Below, in pieces: positions 1-10,627 of a stretch of 64,000 bases of DNA; position 1 is the first letter of the stretch; each line of letters starts with the position of its first letter. The DNA lies in NCBI GenBank assembly GCA_009801085.1, contig VNWV01000004.1:2480001-2544000 (forward strand), in the 5' to 3' direction. This DNA is from Lasiodiplodia sp. COLG20. Taxonomy: Eukaryota > Ascomycota > Dothideomycetes > Botryosphaeriales > Botryosphaeriaceae. The notes beneath the pieces were generated by a model. That model did no database searches, was not told the DNA's origin, and was given only the letters and a program-made list of their open reading frames with translations. A program made the translations under genes and the position numbers.

Positions 1-1603
1 CAGCAACATTCTGGTTGTCCGGCCACATTAACATGTCAGATTTAGAAACTGTTCGGCGGTCGCTTTTCCTTCGATTTCAACAGGACAGGAGTAATGGTCG
101 GTGCACAGATACTACAAAGCCCTGGTCGCCAGCGCTTAACGACAGGCCAGTGGTCTCACCTTTCGCTCACTCACCGAATGCGCTGCTCTAAGCGCCTTCT
201 TATTTGCGCCCTGAATCCCGGAATGCGGGGCCGAAGAAAGTGGCATGAACAGCGTCAATATCGGCTAGAGGGCGCGTAGGGGCGGTCTACGCAACACCCA
301 CGTTGTGTGCTAATTCTCCGGCGCCCCAGGCTGCTGATTCTTCTGAGAAGTGTGCTTTCCTTAGAAATCCTGATAATGTCGGGCCCAGGTGGGAAAGGAC
401 CTGTGCGCGGGTTTGGGGGCGGTGACGTAGGTCGCAAACGTACATTGCGATGTTGGAGTTGGTGTGCACTATTGGGCTTACGGCTTTTTAGACTTTGTCA
501 GAGATGCGGCTGACTGTGTGATGATGAACGGTGGAAATGCGGCAGATTGACGAATGCTTGTGACAATCAAGCTTGGTCTTGCATGAGACGCGTTTCGGTA
601 TCAATTCCGTCGATGGGTAGTCACGGTTGCTGGGGCAATGCATTCGACAAACGTTCATCATCCATACTCGTTTATCAATGTCATGGCCGCTCTCAAGGCT
701 GCAGATACAGAGGATACCAAAGAGCCGCTGGCCACGCTGCTGTAACAACCAGTGCTCTACGAATGACATGGATGTTTGAGAGCTTCGACCAATTCTCTAC
801 ACGAGACAAGACATTCTGCCCAGTCAACACCCTGCCAAATTCAAGTCACCCGACGAAGGAGCTGGTCTTGGCCACCACGGAAGGCGTCGGCCTTGGCTAG
901 CATGATCGGCGGAGGGAGCAGCACCAGACAGCCATCCCATTGCCAAGAAAGGGTCCTATGGTCCAAGCGATGTTTGACCTTGAAGCGGGGTCGCAGAGAG
1001 CTCGCTGATTTGCGTAGAGACGTGAGGCTGCTGCATTGCATGCATCCCACTGCTCTGCTGACACGTTATCTATTACAATCACACGAAGCTGCAATTGCCC
1101 TGGTTCGCCAATACCCCGCGGTATACGGGGATTCCCAACGGTGGCTTGTGTCGATCAGAAGTCGGCGTTGCGGTCGAGGGTCGATGTGAAACTCGCGACA
1201 CGGGAACATACATGTTCCAGCTCATACCAGCAGCATTCTCGAGGGAAGGGAATGTGTCTCGGCGGGAGCAGCGACGGAAACAAGTATTAATAGCATGTTA
1301 CACGTGACCGGCGGAAAGACAGTGGCGGCGATCAGCGCTAGTCAACGGCAGGGCCCGCCCAGCAGCCCGCGTGTTTCGGCGTGGAGCTTCGCTACCGCTA
1401 CCCACGTCACTTCCGCAGCTCGTACAAACCTTCCGCGAGTAGAGCGCGACCTGCGCCTTCTTCTCTCCCGTCCATGCCTTCCGCAACGCGCCCTGCCCAT
1501 CTCCGGAGAGATGGCCCACCTGCACCATCTTCCACACCTCGGCCTCCCCACCACCGCAGCTAGCATTCACAGCAGCCATTTGTTTCCCACACACGCTAGC
1601 ACC
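1..1603. other. Intergenic and upstream region of the CNOT11-like gene
   Basis: No convincing gene is seen. Open frames on both strands are short, overlap one another and lack recognisable domains or a coherent splice pattern. The last 200 bases before 1604 are pyrimidine-rich and probably form the promoter and 5' leader of the downstream gene. The left edge may hold the flank of a gene outside the window. Confidence 0.6.
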
Positions 1604-2970
1604 ATGGCCTCTTTGCCTGACATCGCCGTCAAGTTCAGGGCTGCTGCGAACCGCTCCAGGCTGCCCGAGCCACTGCGTCTGTTCGCCTATGTCTTCGAAA
1701 CTGATGCTAATGACCTGTCGTGGTACGACGAGGTGTACAACGTCATTACCTCCAGCGACCCGGACTACCTATCTGCGCAGCACTGGTTCGGGAGCACGGC
1801 CTTCATCAGAACCGTAAATCTGATCACCACCATGCGCCAGATGGAGCAGCCCACCGATACTGGTACACTTTAGCCTCTCCCCCAATGATGAACACCAATG
1901 CTGACTGCATAGTCGCCGAAGTACCGATCAGAAAAATGGTCATACACTGTCTCGAATGCAACAACCAGCTTGTCCGGCTTCACCCCAATACCGAGTTACA
2001 GTACCACCCCGCGCTGGCCCATTGGGTCAAGACTCTCCTTCTATGGGACCAGCCAGAGAAGCTCGATATGATCCCAGAGCAGAATTATAATGCCCAGCTG
2101 CTCCGGGTCGTTGTGCGGTACACCAAGCACATCATCCTTGAGATATCCCAATCGCCCCAGGATGCTCCCAACAAGATTCCCAGTCCGTCTTCGTTCCTCA
2201 AAGACTTCAAACAGAGTTCCCCGGAGCCCAAGTTCGACATCAGAAACTATATTGAGGTACTGGATAATGGGGGCATTCCCTGGCGCAACTGGTACAGGAA
2301 CGACGCCGTGGATGATGGCATTGAGATAGGCAAACAGGGACGAGCGCACGGAACCAAATCCTCCAAGTCGTCGCCCGAAAATGAACAGAAGACGATTTGG
2401 CAACGGCAAGAAGAAGAGATCGATGAGTGGTATGCCCCAACTATGGGGCCAGAGGCAATACCATCTCGTGAGACGGCGCCTGCTAATATCTCTAAGTCTG
2501 AAATCCACGCTGGGCCACGACAAAGCAACGAACGCCTAACTGCGGAAGAAATCATCGAGATATCACGCAAGGAGCCTGATCAAGCCCAGCAGATGCTTGT
2601 GAACCTGCCCATCGATCTGGCGTCCATGGAAATCATCAATGGTGTTCTTGCTTCGGGCCAGGCGAACTTGGAAAACCCGGTCATCGCCTGCAATTACATT
2701 CAACATGGCCTCCGCAAACTCGAAGACTCATCCAGCGACGGCAGCACCGGAACAAACGACTCCGAGGAGCCTTACTCGCCCTCTCTTGACCCCGAAGAAA
2801 GGAAACGAAAAGTGAAATTGCTAGTTTTATTCATCAGAAACCTTATACGACGAGGACTGGTGCCAGCTGACTCGCTCCAATACGACATTCAGGAAATCTG
2901 CGTTCGTTACGCGCCAATCAAAGAAGTCCGGGATTTGAAGCATTGGTTTCAGACGGGCGAAGACCTTTGA
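1604..2970 (+). CDS. CCR4-NOT complex subunit 11-like protein (CNOT11 / DUF2363)
   Basis: Two exons (1604-1862 and 1913-2970) give 438 residues. The 50-nt intron 1863-1912 has a CTGAC branch site just before its TAG acceptor, and the phase joins cleanly. The C-terminal part, roughly residues 295-435, reads like the CNOT11 domain: a helix with LPIDLASMEIINGVL, then the VKLLVLFIRNLIRRGLV segment followed by a Tyr-rich helix ending in an EVRDLKHWF motif. In animals CNOT11 binds the N-terminal part of the CNOT1 scaffold together with CNOT10, within the cytoplasmic and nuclear deadenylase complex. The middle part (about 190-290) is charged and probably disordered. The start at 1604 sits in an ACCATGG context and gives the earliest conserved-looking sequence. 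The family call is from recognition of the C-terminal pattern only. The CNOT11 lineage is absent from budding yeast, so a filamentous-fungal copy is of interest. Confidence 0.72.
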
Positions 2971-3261
2971 TTTCTTGTTCACTCGCTGCGTTCACTGGGC
3001 ACGGTTCCTTGCTCGACGATACCCCATTCTTCTCTAGGACTTTTTGTTTAGCAACATTGGGAGGTGTTTATCAGGCTTAGATCATCAGAAAATGGAGATA
3101 CGTGCATTCATATTCGGACTTCCAAATCTCTGCCTCGGTTGTGCACACCTGCCGACACTCGCCTTCCTAAGCCTGATCAAGCCGCAGGAAAGGCTGTCCC
3201 GCGTCGTTGGTTTTCGCAGAGTTTCCCAACCCCTTGTCCGACTCGCCTTTCTTTTCTTGTT

Positions 3262-4455
3262 TCAGCCAAAAAGTGCCTTCCTCGTGTCATAGGTATAGAC
3301 GAGGTCCAGGTGCCAGTAATTGGGCGTGGTCGGTTTGGCAGCAAGCCACGCCTCATCGAGCGCCTTCACCACTTCGTCCGGCAAAGGGCCCTTCCCAAAT
3401 TCTTTGAGATTTCCCTGCAGCTGTTCAAAGCTACTCACACCAATGATGACACCATCGTTACCACCATCTTTGATGTTCAGAGCTGAGTGATGGGTCAGCC
3501 AGCGGAAAGCTGTTTCAAGCATGGTCAAGTTGTGTTTCTTGACCACAGGCTCGATGATACGCAAAGCCTCCCAGGTCGCGTCCTTGAAATATCGGGCACG
3601 GTACATATTACCCATGCGACCAACAGAGTCGGAGAAGCGACCAGTCGTGGGCACGTCCGACGACTTGTACTTGCCGGAGAAAAGACCGCCAGCGAGGGGA
3701 TTATAAATGACGATGTCCAGACCATATCTACGACAGGCAGGGATGAGCTCCGCTTCAATGGAGCGTGCTAGCAGGCGTCAATATCAGGCTTTCCAGGTAG
3801 CGAAGAGAAGACTTACTGATAGCATTGTACATGGCCTGGTATATGGTTGGGCGCACCCATCCGTTGTACTTGCAGGTCATGACGACCTCGGCGACCTCAA
3901 AGGCCGTGAAGTTACTCAAGCCCAGCTGCACAAACTTGCCCTGCTTGTGCAGCTTGTCGACAGCCTCGAGGGTCTCGGCGAATGGCACGCTCCTGTCAGC
4001 TGCGTGCAGGTAGAAGATGTCGACGCAGTCAGCCTGCAGCTCGGCCAGACTCTTCTCCACGCTCTCGGTGATGCGTGCGGCCTGGTGAATACCAGCCTCG
4101 TGCGGGTAGCATTTGGTGGCCAGCGTCAGGCCGCGATCTTTCCAGTTGGCCGAAGCGGTGAAGCCTTCTTGCTTGCCACCAACGTAAGAGCGTGCAGTGT
4201 CGACTTCATTGTAGCCCTGTGACTGGAAATAATCAAGGACCTTGGTGTACTCGTCTAGCGAGGTGATGCGGGCACCTGAGGATTCATCAGGCCTGACGAG
4301 TCAGTGGAGTTGTTTTCTATTTATTTCTGTGACATCATCGGCGCGAGTGACACGTGGGGAAAACGGTGTCTTAGTGTGCGATGTCGTGCTCACCCAAAGG
4401 TCATCAGCCCTAGGATCACGCGCGGCGTGGGGCGGGTGCTGGCGACGAGAGGCAT
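3262..4455 (-). CDS. Aldo-keto reductase, AKR7 / aflatoxin-aldehyde-reductase type
   Basis: Three exons on the minus strand (4455-4394, 4292-3817, 3767-3262) encode 347 residues, the usual AKR7 length. Introns are 101 nt (4293-4393) and 49 nt (3768-3816). The protein opens MPLVASTRPTPRVILGLMTF. The catalytic tetrad is visible: Asp and Tyr in DTARSYVGG, Lys in LATKCYP, His in FYLHAADRS. The later strand VIYNPLAGGLFSGK is typical of the family. AKR7 enzymes are cytosolic NADPH-dependent reductases that reduce dialdehydes and ketoaldehydes, generally for detoxification; the actual substrate here is unknown. The gene is convergent with the CNOT11-like gene (291 nt between stop codons) and divergent from the transporter at 5008, sharing about 550 bp of promoter. 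No secondary-metabolite backbone gene lies nearby, so a general detoxification role is the simpler reading. Confidence 0.93.
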
Positions 4456-5007
4456 TGGTGCGGATGCTCGAGGGCTGGGGGGCTGGTAGGGCTCGATCGG
4501 CGCGGGTGAGAGATTGCCGAGACGGACGGCTGTGCAACCTCAGGGACGGAGCCCCAGGGCGCAGGCGGACGACGATTTATATACATGGCTCACTACTGCT
4601 GCAAAGGGTGGGCAAAGCGGAGCTGCTATCGCGCTCGTCATCGGCAGCGGGGAACATTTGCTGGAGTTATGCTAAGTCCGTGGAGATCGTCCTTGACTCG
4701 AAGCCACGAGCCCGGCGCCAGGCACCACGCACGCCATGCACCTGCGCGATACACGCCCCGGCGTCTGCCGCTGCTAAAAGACGCTTGCTCGCCGCCATCT
4801 GCCATGATTTCGAGGCGGTTTGGGTCAGTCGCGCTGCGCGCTGCCCGACCCGTGATCGGCGCGCGCGAGACAACAGGGCCAGCCTCGGGCGCGCTGCCAA
4901 GCCGCGCCGCCATTCGTGCATCGTGGCCAAGCGCAGGTCACGACTCCGTCACTCGATGCGCCTACTTTTGTCCCAAACCCTGATCATCCCCACCAAACAC
5001 CGCATGG
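4456..5007. promoter_or_regulatory. Shared divergent promoter region
   Basis: This 552-bp GC-rich stretch lies between the divergent starts of the aldo-keto reductase and the SLC35F-like transporter and must hold both promoters. TATATA-like sequence occurs near 4575, about 120 bp upstream of the reductase start. No coding sequence is supported. Confidence 0.5.
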
Positions 5008-6871
5008 ATGAATAACTCGTCAGCCCATTCCGCGCCGAACAAAGCCAGACCCGCGCCCTCCTCCTCTCTCCATCCCAACCGCCCGCTGCGCTCTCAACCC
5101 CATCAGCTCCCCCAAGACTCGTCTCCATCCTTGGGCTCGTCGCCCGTCGTCCTCTCACCACGGCAGCCTTCGCGATCCCCGTCGCCGTTCGTGTCTATTA
5201 CCTCCGGGGCAGTCCATCGCCACCCTCCTCACGCCCATCACGGCGACGACGACAATAAGCAGCTGAACGAAGGGAGGGACCCTCCGTCAGCGGCTGCGCG
5301 AGACAGTGACCTCGGCTTTGAGGATTGGGAATTGGGAAACGGCGACGACGAGCATCACCGCCGCAGCAGCAGGGACTCGATCGCCGACGACGACGACGAA
5401 GACATGCCTTCCGACCTGCGTCCCCCCTTCCACCGCCCTACCGACGGCCGTTCTCACCAACCCTTGCTTGGCAACAAGCGGGACGACCGCCGCAGTTATG
5501 ATTCGCCTCCTCTCCGTCCGCAGATGGGCGCCCGTCGCCGCACCTTCCACGAGCGCGACCCTGATCTCGAGGCTAAGACTGCGACCCGGAAGCGGTATAC
5601 GTATGCTGCAGGCTTTCTGGTCTTGAGCTTAATCAGCTTCGCCGTGCAGACGGAGACGGCGGTCTACATCCAGCATCACTTGGGCTGGAACAAAGCATAT
5701 TCAATGCTGTATGTACAGTGTACCCCGCAAAATCCAACCCCTTCTCCGCAACGACTCTCCGGGGAGAGCCAATGGCGCTAACTTTGGAATCCTTCCCTTG
5801 CAGATGGTTGACGCACGGTTCTTGGTCCCTGCTCTGGCCCACGCAACTCCTCATTCTCCGCATCCAGAAGTGGAACCAGCCCTGGCCGGCCTTCTGGCGC
5901 CGACATTTGCAGATTCTCCGCAGCACCGCGCAGATGGTCGAGCATGGCACTCTACGCCCCACCGGTCGTCAGACATCGAAGTCCCCTGTTCCGTACATGC
6001 TTAAGATGACCGCCATCGTAACGTGTGCGTTGACGGTTGCCGGCGGCAGCTGGTACGTGGCTGTGGACTTGACGACCGCAAGCGACTTGACGGCCATCTA
6101 CAATTGCTCCGCCTTCTTTGCCTATGCTTTCAGTATCCCGCTGCTGCACGAGAAAGTGCGCGCCTCGAAGATTGTTGCTGTTGCCATTGCTATCGTAGGT
6201 GTGCTCGTCGTCGCCTACGGCGACGTCACTCCGGCAAAGCACGGTAACAAGTCGGGCGGTGGTGCCGGCGGTGGGAAGGCTCCTCAGCCTTCCGAAGCCA
6301 GTAACCGCGCTCTGGGCAACATCATCATCGGCATTGGCAGTGTCCTGTACGGCTTGTACGAGGTGCTCTACAAGAAGCTCGCCTGCCCCCCTGATGGCTG
6401 CAGCCCTGGCCGCGGCATGATCTTCGCAAACACTTTTGGTAGCTTGATCGGCTGCTTCACTCTGTTCATTCTGTGGATTCCCACATGGATGCTGGCTATC
6501 AGTGTGCTGGCCAACGCAAGTAAGTCCTCACCATACTAAGCATGTTTTTTTTTTTTTTTTGGGTCCAGGGCTGACTTAGAGTTCGAACAGCTTTCTCTGG
6601 CTCTTTCCTTGTCTTGATCAGTCTGACATCTCCCGTTTTGTCGTCCGTCGCCGCGCTCTTGACTATTTTCATCGTCGCCCTGATCGACCAGCTCCTCCCG
6701 CCGCCGCTGAACTCGCCGCTCAGCTTTGCCGCCGTCATCGGTGGCTGCCTGATCATTGGCGCTTTCCTCATGCTCTCTTACGACACCTACAAGGAGATGG
6801 ATGAAGAGAGGAGGAAGAAGCTCGAAGAGGACGTCAGCGATTCGGATGTTGACAGCAGGATGGGCGACTAA
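5008..6871 (+). CDS. Drug/metabolite-superfamily transporter, SLC35F-like (EamA fold)
   Basis: Three exons (5008-5708, 5804-6519, 6591-6871) give 565 residues. Introns are 95 nt (branch GCTAAC near 5778) and 71 nt (a run of 16 T followed by a CTGAC branch). Residues 1-190 are Ser/Pro/Asp-rich and probably a disordered cytoplasmic tail. About ten hydrophobic helices follow, beginning at YAAGFLVLSLISFAVQ near residue 198. Typical internal stretches are LTHGSWSLLWPTQLLILR, DLTAIYNCSAFFAYAFSIPL and SLTSPVLSSVAALLTIFIV. The pattern matches fungal relatives of yeast YML018C/Thi74 and animal SLC35F5, vacuolar or endomembrane carriers of poorly known substrate. A Gly-rich loop lies at about residues 387-398. 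Joining exons 2 and 3 requires the acceptor at 6590; the nearer AG at 6621 gives the wrong phase. The transported substrate cannot be told from sequence. Confidence 0.88.
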
Positions 6872-8335
6872 ACGTGCCCGGCCCGTCACTAATACGCTGT
6901 GCGGACAATTGCTTCTCTTTTGAAGATTTCTTTTTTTGTTTTGGGGTTTATTAGACGGCCACGAGGCGGCCCTTTGATTTCTTTCGACGTCCTTTTCCGC
7001 ATTGCAACTGCTTGCTATTTTATCCGGCGTTGTTCGCTCTTCCGGTCCTTGTGCATAAGCATATCTTTTCCCTCTCTTCCTTGAATTCCTCCCTCAATTC
7101 TGCATTCTTCCTTTCGGTTCGAATCAAATCTTCAATTGCAATATTTTCAAGATACCGTCGTATATATCGACGACGGCGGGTCACGATGGAACGAATATGG
7201 AACGAACTGGCCAAGGACAATCAACTATATGGCGTCAAGAAGGGAAAGGGAACGCGAGAGCGCCGGCAGTGCTTTGATATTCACGCAAGTATGTTTTCTT
7301 TTTTTACTTTTCCGTTTTTTTGGGTTACACAAGAAGACGGGAAATGAGGAGCAAGCACACTCCTCGAATTTTTCTGCATTTCCACCTTGTCAGCTTGAGG
7401 GGCTTGAGGTGGGCGGCGTTTCGTGTGATTTTCTGATGCCTTGGCTTGGATTGGTTAGGTTAGTGTAGGGTAGGATGGATATTAGTATCGGATTTGTTTT
7501 TCTCTTGCTGCTCAAACTTGAAGCTGTTGCAAAGCTTCTTAGGCTAGTGGATGTTCGATCTACCGCGCTAGGTGAGCTAATTTAGACTTTTGGACACATC
7601 CTCATGACACAGATTTGGATTCAATCATGTTCGTTAGTATGGAAATCGCGAGTGCCCATGCGTATAAACGGGTGTGTGGCCGACGGTGAACTCAGTGGAA
7701 GGAGCAGGGGCCTGGAAGATATCAGTGTGAAAAGCTAAATGATGTGGATGGTAATGGAGATCATGACTGTTGCTCGTCATGGTATTTAAGTAAAGCGAAA
7801 GTGGCATAAGAAATCAGCAACCAGAAAGGCAAATATCGGGCTCACCTAGGGGAGATTGGCTATGGCGAATGTTGATCAAGAGCCTGTTTCCATAGTGGTG
7901 GTAGTGACATTCCAAAAAAGAAAAATATCAGAAAATCAATGCGTTAGAACACCGCTTCCAGAAATCCAGGAGCATATCGTCTGGTTATTCCAGCCAGAAT
8001 AGGCAATGTATGCCACAGCCACTCCTGCCACTCTTTATTAAGACTATCTCGGTCGTCTTCTTAATCACCCGTGGATTCCGCAGCAGCTCGTGAGTTCAGA
8101 GGCCGACAATCGTAATGCCGCTAAGCAACAACTCATAGAGAGCAATTTACCCTAACGAGTCGTGCGTTACCATTTGGCATTGTGCACTCTCTTCCTCTTG
8201 CAGTTCGCAAACAGGGTATCGATGCCGCCGCAATTCACACAGCGGTCCGTCTCTTCCATGCCCGAAGCGAACCATCTCACTTGGTCCTCTAATCCTCGGA
8301 TCCTTGCAATTTTGACATGCCGGTGCCAGTTCCAT
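6872..8335. other. Intergenic: 3' ends of the transporter and of pcc1
   Basis: About 1.46 kb without a supported gene. The first 500 bases are T-rich and look like a long 3' untranslated region of the transporter. The rest is AT-richer intergenic DNA. Short open frames here have no domain, no signal peptide and no consistent splicing. Confidence 0.6.
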
Positions 8336-8773
8336 TCAACCCACACTACCCTTCACTGGCATCAGCCCTTGCGCGCCCTCTACGCTCTCTTTACCCTCTT
8401 TTAACACCGTATCCACGTCCAGCTCTTCCATCACGCCCAGTACGACACCCAGACTATCGAAGAAGCCGTTCACAGCCACGCGCAGCATCCGGTTTGTCGT
8501 AGCGGAGTAGTGCACATCGAGAACGTTCGGGGTATCTGGCGAGACCGAAAGCGTGCGCTTAACAAGCGAAGACAATTCCTCGTCAACGGCGAGGGCGCGC
8601 AGGGCGTTGGTGGCGTGAGTGGGCGACGGGAAAGGAATGTTGAGGGTACTGAATCGCAATGCATTAGCTGCTGCTGATCCAGCCGCAAGAATGGTAGCGT
8701 GCAGAGAGAGAATGCTTAAAGTGAGCACATACAGAGTGCAGGGAAAGGCGGCGGATTCCGCGGAACTAGCCAT
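8336..8773 (-). CDS. pcc1: EKC/KEOPS complex subunit Pcc1
   Basis: Two exons (8773-8733 and 8648-8336) encode 117 residues; the intron 8649-8732 is 84 nt. Because 84 is a multiple of three and the intron has no stop, the frame also reads through it, giving a spurious hydrophobic insert. Splicing restores FPCTLTLNIPFPSP, the first strand of the family. Family features are the paired strand LDVHYSATTNRMLRVAVNGF and the closing helix LGVVLGVMEELDVD. Pcc1 is the small dimerising subunit of KEOPS, which makes the threonylcarbamoyl-adenosine modification at position 37 of tRNAs and also affects telomeres and transcription in yeast. The C-terminal extension of about 22 residues after MEELD is Glu/Gly-rich and not part of the core fold. 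The gene is divergent from the small gene at 9370. Confidence 0.9.
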   Translation of the reverse strand: MASSAESAAFPCTLYVLTLSILSLHATILAAGSAAANALRFSTLNIPFPSPTHATNALRALAVDEELSSLVKRTLSVSPDTPNVLDVHYSATTNRMLRVAVNGFFDSLGVVLGVMEELDVDTVLKEGKESVEGAQGLMPVKGSVG

Positions 8774-9369
8774 GGTGTAGTTTGCGGTCGGGTGGGTTTT
8801 GCTTCGCGAGGTTCCGTTCAAGCGTGCGCGTCGTGGTGATAGACCCGAGGTCTGCAGGGCGGACGGGGATGCGGCGGGGCCACGAGTCTCGGCGGGCGGC
8901 GCGTGTTGCGGCTCTATCGTGCAAAGGGGCCTGTCTGTGTGCTGCAGGAGAGGCTGGCCTGTGATGAGAAGAAAGGTTGTCAAGCCCCGCGTCATTTCCC
9001 GATGCGGGCTAGTCGGGGCCGCTTGCTTCCCCGCGTCTGGGCTTGCCGCGGGGTGATGTCATTAAAGCATCAACGACCAGTGATCAGACGGCAGCAGTAG
9101 CGCAACAGAGCATGTGCCGGGCCAGACGCAATGGCAGATGATGGTCTAATGCAAGAATTGCTGGGAAGGGAGGCCAGCCGTCATATACGTACACATGTCG
9201 TCCCACGGCTCCACTTAGTATTTCAGCCCGAGTGTCGTCCATACATCTGCCTGCCGTTTCCAATTCACACACTCTCCCTCTCATCGACCTCTTTCATCGC
9301 GTGCAGTCTCCTGTTTCGCGCTTTCACCTTTCCGCCTCCGCTTCACTGCTCCTACATACACACACAAAC
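8774..9369. promoter_or_regulatory. Divergent promoter region of pcc1 and the 9370 gene
   Basis: These 596 bp separate two divergent start codons. A pyrimidine-rich leader (about 9290-9369) precedes the start at 9370. No gene is supported inside. Confidence 0.5.
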
Positions 9370-9903
9370 ATGGCGTCCCCGTCTCCTTCAGAGTTCCTGA
9401 CTTTCTACCGCCGCCTTACGACGCACCCAGCGTTGCGCCGCGGCGTCGTCGCTAGCGTCAACCAAACAAGCCGGCCGCTCACCACCTCGATTCCACGCTA
9501 CGGCTACGGCAAGCCCGAGAACAAGGCCTTCCCGGACGAGCAGCACACAACCCAAAAGACGGACAGGGCCGACGTTCAGAACGACAGCTCGCACGCAGGG
9601 AAGGAGTAAGTGGATCCTTGCGCCAGTAAGCCAGCGTTAGTTGATTTTCATTTTTTGCCGTGTCCCATTCCTGCATCATCCCGTAGTGCCCTCTGTCGCT
9701 CTGGCTGTTGAGCTCCCAACACTTCAGCCGAACTTGCGGCAAGGCTGACCTGACCCAACAGAGCCCACGTCTCTGGCACTGGCGGCATCGCCTCTAGTCG
9801 TAGAGACGACCGTGAAAATACTGCTCGCGCGAAGAAGGAGTTTCCTGAAGCACCCGACGTCATCATCGGCATGCAGGATGAACGCGGTGCGAAAGGTCAC
9901 TGA
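9370..9903 (+). CDS. Small conserved-looking protein, probably mitochondrial
   Basis: Two exons (9370-9605 and 9762-9903) give 125 residues. The 156-nt intron (9606-9761) has a canonical GTAAGT donor and a CTGAC sequence near the acceptor. The first 45 residues are rich in Arg, Ser and Thr with few acids (FYRRLTTHPALRRGVVASVN, then RPLTTSIPRYGYG), as expected of a mitochondrial presequence. The rest is hydrophilic, with a Lys/Asp/Gln-rich middle and a closing EAPDVIIGMQDERGAKGH tail. I do not recognise a family. Small fungal mitochondrial proteins of this layout are often accessory subunits or stress-induced proteins, but no function can be claimed. Confidence 0.78.
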
Positions 9904-10627
9904 TTCAACAGATCGACCTTTGTATCACTTGTAATCATATGGATTTGGGTTCTGTCGCTTGCACACAGCTGCCACTTTCAGTGGCAGGGTCAGCCCGATG
10001 GTTGGCATAGTGCCTTTTGAAAAGGCAGTGCGTTCGCTTCGGCGAGTGTCCGAGTATAAGGTTCTGGGGAATGAGGAAGGAAATGACCTTGGTGGTCATT
10101 CTGTCACTATTGCATGATGGGGCGTTGAGGTATCTGTACGGCATTCGCCTGCAATTACAGGCATCTAACTCAATATCATACGAAAGCTTAACCTTATTGC
10201 ATTTTCCACTGATAACGTCGTGTGTAGCTGGGGATTTGAGGGTTATCATGACGCCCGCGAGACTACGTGCAGCGGACTGACGGTTATTTCAAGGTAGAGG
10301 TACTGCGGAGAAACGCTCAATGTTGGGTGATGAGCCTTGGGTGAAGGACGACAGCTGGTACGAATTTTTATTTCATGGCCTCTCTCAATGTTAACAGACA
10401 GTTCATCCCTCTGATGTCTCAACCAGAGCCCTGTGTCATACTGAAAATTCTGCATTTCAAAATTCGCCACGATCAGGTGTCACATGTACAAGGCTGACGG
10501 TCACGAGCCTGTTATGGTAAGGCAAACAGGCACCAATATCCAGCAGGACTCTCGATGTTGAGAACCGACTATGCCGAGGTAAACTCGCTCGAACCAGAGA
10601 TGCGTTTGGGTATATTGTCGCTGGTCC
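9904..10627. other. Intergenic between convergent genes
   Basis: About 720 bp between the 3' ends of the small mitochondrial-type gene and the F-box gene. Only 3' untranslated sequence is expected; no coding or structural RNA signal is seen. Confidence 0.5.

Noticed and set aside
7113..7125. A tRNA B-box-like GGTTCGAATC
   Set aside because: No A box or cloverleaf arms can be built around it.
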